Of a stretch of DNA of 64,000 nucleotides, positions 59,086 to 64,000 are shown in pieces. Source of the stretch: Zanthoxylum bungeanum (lineage: Eukaryota > Streptophyta > Magnoliopsida > Sapindales > Rutaceae). The stretch lies in NCBI GenBank assembly GCA_019454045.1, contig SKCR01033456.1, positions 61,055-125,054 on the forward strand, in the 5' to 3' direction. Position 1 is the first letter of the stretch, and each line of letters starts with the position of its first letter. The notes under the pieces are model-generated. The model did not search any database and was not told the origin of the DNA. It saw nothing but the letters and a program-made list of their open reading frames with translations. Position numbers and translations under genes: made by a program.

Positions 59086-59700
59086 TTTCTTAACATACAA
59101 TAAATAGCCTCTCAATAGTAAACGACGACTCAGTAAACACTAAACAACAACTAACAAAACAAAACAAAACAAAACAAACCCTTAACGATACAAGTTAGAC
59201 AAACCCATCACTTTCAACCTTTAATTTAGTTTTTTTTTTTTATAAAAATTAAAAATAAAATGATACTTACAAGAATATTATATTTGATAGCTGAGATCAA
59301 TTGAGTGTTGTTTCAAGTTTCAATTTTTTTTCAAAGCTGAATGTTGGAATAATAGAAAATGAAGAGTAAAGAGGGTGAAGAAGTTTTCCTTTTTTCTTGT
59401 TTTCTCAGAAACCAAACAAGAAAATGGCACTTGGTGAATTGTGAACTTGTTGTAGAGAAGACAATTATGTGGGACACGTAAGCAAATAAAAAAAAAAGCC
59501 AAAATTATTTGTAAAAAATAAAATTAAACTGAAAATCCTGTTTGTGTCCTGGGAAATCTGAGTTTTATAATTTATACCCTGTCGAGAGCTTCACGGATCG
59601 ATTTCCAATTTTTCGGAAAATTTGCCAAAACGGCATCGTCTGTCCAACAATTAGATAAAACGATATCGTTTGAATCCCATAAAGACGCGATTGTCTGAAC
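59086..59700 (-). promoter_or_regulatory. 5' flank of the EDR4-like gene
   Basis: Upstream (minus-sense) DNA with T- and A-rich tracts near 59230 and 59490. I cannot assign a TATA box or start site with confidence. The palindrome aaacgatatcgttt at about 59657-59670 stands out. Confidence 0.4.
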
Positions 59701-61660
59701 TTCAAGGGTCAAAAAAAAAAAGTTCAAAACTTAAAAAGTAAATTGCTAAACTGTTCCTTTCTTACAAAAGAAACGGGAAAAAAAAAATCGACAGACTGTT
59801 TTCATGGACAAATACAATACTAATTTTACTTTTTTTTTCCAATTCGCCGAACTGGTCCTCTGACTCTCCTTTGATCTTCTGAGACCAGAATGGGGCAATA
59901 ACACAAAGGTCCTTCAATTTTAGTAGAATTATAGTTGAATACATACTTTTTAATTTTTTTGACTCGAGTCCCTGCTGCCGACCAAGCATCGTCCAGCTAA
60001 TAAATAAATTGTTTACTTTTTATATCCTCTACTGTACCTCACCCTTTTTTGTTTTGAACATAGAAGATTGCATTAGAAGAGGTAAATAATACATCATGGA
60101 TGAATATAGAGATATAAGGTCTATTCAAAGAAAATCCAGACCAAGTCTTGTTAGGATGATATCTAACAACCTAAAAATGACAAAATACATTATAATTACA
60201 TAAATCACGGATCCCTCACAATCGGTAGGAATAAGAATTGAAATACTAAAAAATAAGTATGTATATGAGGAAAATTTAGGGGATAGCATAATCACCCATT
60301 TCTACAATCTGTTGATGATAAATCACATCTCGTCTGAACACAATAAAATTCACAATACATGAAAATATATAACCATGTCACCGAAATTGATCAATTTCCG
60401 ATTACAATACATGGTACATTCTAAAAAATAATAATAAATTTCATAGAAAAAAAAAACAAAACAAAACAAACAAACAAACAGGGGCTCCAAAAGCCATCTA
60501 TGCATGAATATTCCTCAACTGATGAGGCCTTAATGTAAACCATCAAAATGTCACCTAAAAAGTCTAAACCAAGCGAGGATAGTCTAAATTATCTTGAATT
60601 TTTATAAGACTCTAGATGGATTTTTAAAATGGGGCCCTTATAGATAAATTATTCATGTCATACTATATATTAAAAATTAAAAATTCTCTAAATTCGATAC
60701 CCTAATTTTAAGTTGAATTTGAGAACCGCAACTGACTTCATGTATCAACTCTCCTCAAGACCACCTCTAAAACCAAAAATAACAAACAGAAACACATCTG
60801 AATAATAAAAAACAAATACAACCTAATACATAACTAATACTAACTAAATAAAACTTCAAATAAACAAACAACCAACAGAAATAAAACAAACCAAGACTAC
60901 GACCTCACTTGAGGTAGTAAAAAGTTAGGAAACTAATTTGTAAAGTGTGTGAAATAAATCATGACCTTATGTTAGGAAGATTATCTAACATAGACTGATA
61001 ATGAATCTGGGTTAAGTATATAATTCGTGAACTAATTTTTTGAGTATGAATTAGTCCCATACAATCTTATATTGGCAAATAGAGAGTTAGATGTAATAAA
61101 AAATAATTTTTTTCGATTTTTTGTGCTTTACTAAAAAATAGTGGAGCTACATAATATTATCCCAAAGTAGAAAAAGGAAAAATATACTTGATTCTATTTC
61201 TATTTCTATTTTTTTGAGGTATAAAACTTTTGCTTTTGCTTTAGTAGCTGTATTCTCTATTCCATATAACTGCTTTTACAGGATTATGGCTTATGGGTAG
61301 CGACTAGAGAGAGGGAAAGCAGAGTTTTGGCCGTTGTGAAAAGAAGGGAAAGCAGCGTATGAAAGAAATAAAATCCTTTGGTGTATGATCCGCTGCATCA
61401 CACCGCACACTAACGAGTCTATTTCCCTATCCTGTGGTCCCCCATTGTTACTTATTACTACCCCTTTTTTTTTCACAGATCAAACATCAAATCTTCATTT
61501 CCCTTACACTCGTCTTTTTGAGCACTGAATGATCAATGATGAACGTTTCTGATTTTACACTGAAATTTTATGTTTCCAATTCGATGTTTTAACGCACCAC
61601 CTAATTTAATTTTGTGTGCGTTTAGTGTTTGTGCAATTTATTATATCTTTCATAGAGGGG
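59701..61660. other. Intergenic DNA
   Basis: AT-rich, with A-tracts (59710, 60450) and no convincing gene. The small ORFs at 59762-59989 and 61291-61476 lack any recognisable motif or splice context. Confidence 0.5.
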
Positions 61661-61706
61661 AAATATTAGGGATGTGTAAATCCAACCAGACTTATGGTAA
61701 TAATTT

Positions 61707-62063
61707 TTAGGAGTGGCAAAATGAATTAATGAATTTGTATCGAATTAAAATGTGATTGATATTCATTTAATCATGATATTATTCAATAACATAATTTACT
61801 ATATTTTATTTACAATAATTGTTCATAAATATATACATATGAAATATGTAATTAATATATTTACTAAAAATAACTAACCAAATACCTACGATATTATTTT
61901 TTTATGATAATTAGCCATAATTTCTCGAATCTTAAATTCGCATTCGATTAATAAACGAATCGAATTGACTCATTTATTAAACGAATCCATTTTTCCAAAC
62001 TCATATTTGCTTTAAAGCGAATCGAACGAATAAATAAATCATGACCAAAATTGTCACCCTTAA
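61707..62063. mobile_element. Possible hAT-type MITE
   Basis: The left end ttaggagtggcaaaatg and the reverse complement of the right end, ttaagggtgacaattttg, are similar imperfect terminal inverted repeats of the taggggtggcaaa kind common in plant hAT MITEs. No matching 8-bp target duplication could be seen, so it is either old or misdelimited. Confidence 0.4.
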
Positions 62064-63830
62064 GTTGAAACATGTTGAAGTGTAATGGTAGTGTAAATAA
62101 AGATAAGACAAACCTAGGTTGTAGTAATGGTGATGTTTGTGCAATTCGCTAACCAAGTGTTCGATAGAATGCTAACCTTAATAAGATTAAGAAATTAAGC
62201 AAGTTTTGTGCATGATAATATGTATTTAAAGTAATTAAAAATCTTGTGGTAATAGTCGAAAAGAATATATTATATAAGGCAGTGAGTTCGCTTTGCGATA
62301 TTTTCTGGAGAGGTCGTAATGTTTCATTTATAAGATGAGTTTAAAATGTCCGTTTGACAAACCGCAAAATTATGACTCGACTGCAAACATTAGAGACGAA
62401 CATATCCAAAAATCAGAATTTTTTGACTTACCATGAATTTAAGTCGAAATTTTGAATTTGGGTGACCTGTAGCTCATTGCATTATATTTTTGGCTGAACA
62501 GTCACGGAAGATTCCATTGTAACTTGAGTTTATGGAGACAAAATCGAAATCCATAAAAACCTATATAAAACAGACACATTAAGGTTCATAAACAGAGGCC
62601 GATAAACTTCGTAGAAAACATAAATACCCTAAATTTACAGCGCGATTGAGTGTCCATGCATCTCATATTTTATTACATTATACAAAAGTGTTCCGAGTTA
62701 TGAAATCTAGCAATTAAATTGGTTATAGATTAGTGTTAGGATTCTCAACAACCGCTAACATCGTGAAACACTTCTGGTTCACCCCTAACACTATGAGTGG
62801 AGTACTTATATTCATAATTGATTTATTTTAATTATTGTTAAAAATCAATCCGCACAGATCCGCACCTAATGAGGATTGTGCATGTCGGATTGGAAAATAT
62901 TCAATCCATACTCTTTACAAATTAAACAGGCTGAGTCTTTACCCGTACACACCCTAAAGAAACATGTAAATTTTGCGAGGTGCAATGCTTTTTGATTTTG
63001 AGTCATTTAATTGACTCGTTGATTGTTAAGTTTGATTTTCATTGGCCTTTACCTGAAAAATCATTAATAAAAAAATCAAAACATCACCAAGATTCAAGAG
63101 TTTTTGATGAGGTGTTGATTTGGAAAAAAGTAATGTGTTGACTTGGATCAATGCGACATCAAACTACAAGCAGATGTTGATTAAAAATTTATCAACATCA
63201 ACGAGCAAGTTGCTATTAGATAGATAAGCTTGCTTGGTTGACAAAATTGGCAAGATCGGGGGTTACATATTGGTTTTGTTTATGTATGTATGAATTTATA
63301 CAAAACGTACGGCCTGCTGGTCATGCTGCTTGTAATTAGCAGGGTCCGTGTTAATCAATAATAAATAATCAAATCCAATCCAATTAATTAAAATATTTTT
63401 ATATTAATTCAGTCGGTTATATGGATTTTTTAATATCATTATGCATTATATTAAATCATTGATCGCTCTGAGCAATTTGTGATTAATCCGAAATAATTCG
63501 GGATTAATCAGGAATGATAAAGTTGACATTATGCATGGTTGAAAATAAAAAATTAAAAAAATTAAAAAATTCTCCAAATTTACTGAAAATCATTTATTTA
63601 TGATTAAAAATTGCTAAAAAATTTAAGAGTTTAAATCAAAGCATATTTTCATTTTTTATTCATTTAATATAAACTTTCTCTTTTTTCATATAAAAGCATT
63701 AGTTAAAACTTCAAAAAGATATTGAAAAATTAAAAATATATATATTAAAAAATGAAATCATGCGATTTTTGAGATATTATAAGTCAGAAATCGATGATTA
63801 ATCAATCCAAATCGTCCATATGTTGATGTC
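62064..63830. other. Intergenic DNA
   Basis: AT-rich. It includes a small inverted repeat gattaatccgaaataattcg / ggattaatc at about 63481-63510 and an end-like phrase ccgtacacaccctaa at about 62943-62957. No gene seen. Confidence 0.45.
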
Positions 63831-64000
63831 AATAGGAGTGGGCATCGGATCGGATCGGACCTGATCCGATCCGAATAAACCGGATCGAATCGGATCGGAT
63901 CAGGCTTCCGGATCCGATCGAATCGAGACGGTTGGATTCATCGGATTTCGGATCGGATCGGATTTTATCCGATCCGATCCGATCCGTTATTTTTTTTTTT
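63831..64000 (+). mobile_element. Start of a hAT-like element or MITE (runs off the window)
   Basis: taggagtgggcatcggatcg followed by many GGATCGGATC words. The phrase taggggtgggca followed by repeated CGGATC words is a familiar start of plant hAT-type non-autonomous elements. Truncated by the window edge. Confidence 0.45.

Noticed and set aside
61291..61476. Possible small minus-strand gene
   Set aside because: 61 residues with no recognisable motif, splice site or neighbour support.

Overview
This window is nuclear DNA from a flowering plant, most likely a eudicot. It is AT-rich and intron-bearing. One plant-specific, multi-exon zinc-ribbon gene sits near the right end, and almost everything else is decayed, nested LTR retrotransposons. 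I see no bacterial genes, rRNA, tRNA or CRISPR array. I could not name the species.

Layout. Positions 1-8872 hold the 3' edge of a Ty3/gypsy element whose LTR start forms a large palindrome, an inverted piece of a Ty1/copia LTR, a degenerate copia gag-pol (copia-1, + strand) with its 3' LTR, and a Tat-type gypsy LTR end, leader and gag remnant. Positions 8873-26625 are a second copia (copia-2, + strand). It is split by an 8.1 kb minus-strand Tat-like gypsy deletion derivative (14027-22164, with an antisense intron-bearing ORF and a 143-bp tandem repeat) and by a solo Tat LTR (23342-25190). At 26626 a plus-strand gypsy with an Athila-like coding order begins; its RT is cut at about 30396. It abuts a minus-strand gag-protease-only gypsy element (30402-36057). 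Next comes a third copia (copia-C, minus strand). Its pol is split by a gypsy solo LTR (38801-40907, TSD ATAGC) and by a 12.6 kb non-coding Tat-type element called A here (41810-54434, TSD ATAAT). Element A contains a smaller relative, B (47321-51983, TSD ACTAC), inserted inside one of A's tandem-repeat arrays. The insertion order copia-C, then A, then B is therefore readable from target-site duplications.

The only convincing host gene is at 55725-59085 on the minus strand: a five-exon EDR4-like/DUF3133 zinc-ribbon protein. Its splice sites and conserved C-terminus are intact, but exon 2 carries two apparent single-base deletions. These are either assembly errors or a sign of a young pseudogene. 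From 59086 to 64000 there is promoter and intergenic DNA with one or two hAT-type terminal-repeat fragments.

None of the retroelements keeps a complete coding set, so nothing here looks able to move by itself. The most interesting signals are non-coding: a hairpin with compensatory changes near the start of the Tat LTRs, a non-coding block shared by two different element families, several short-period arrays in element A and B, and a run of small hairpins in a copia LTR.
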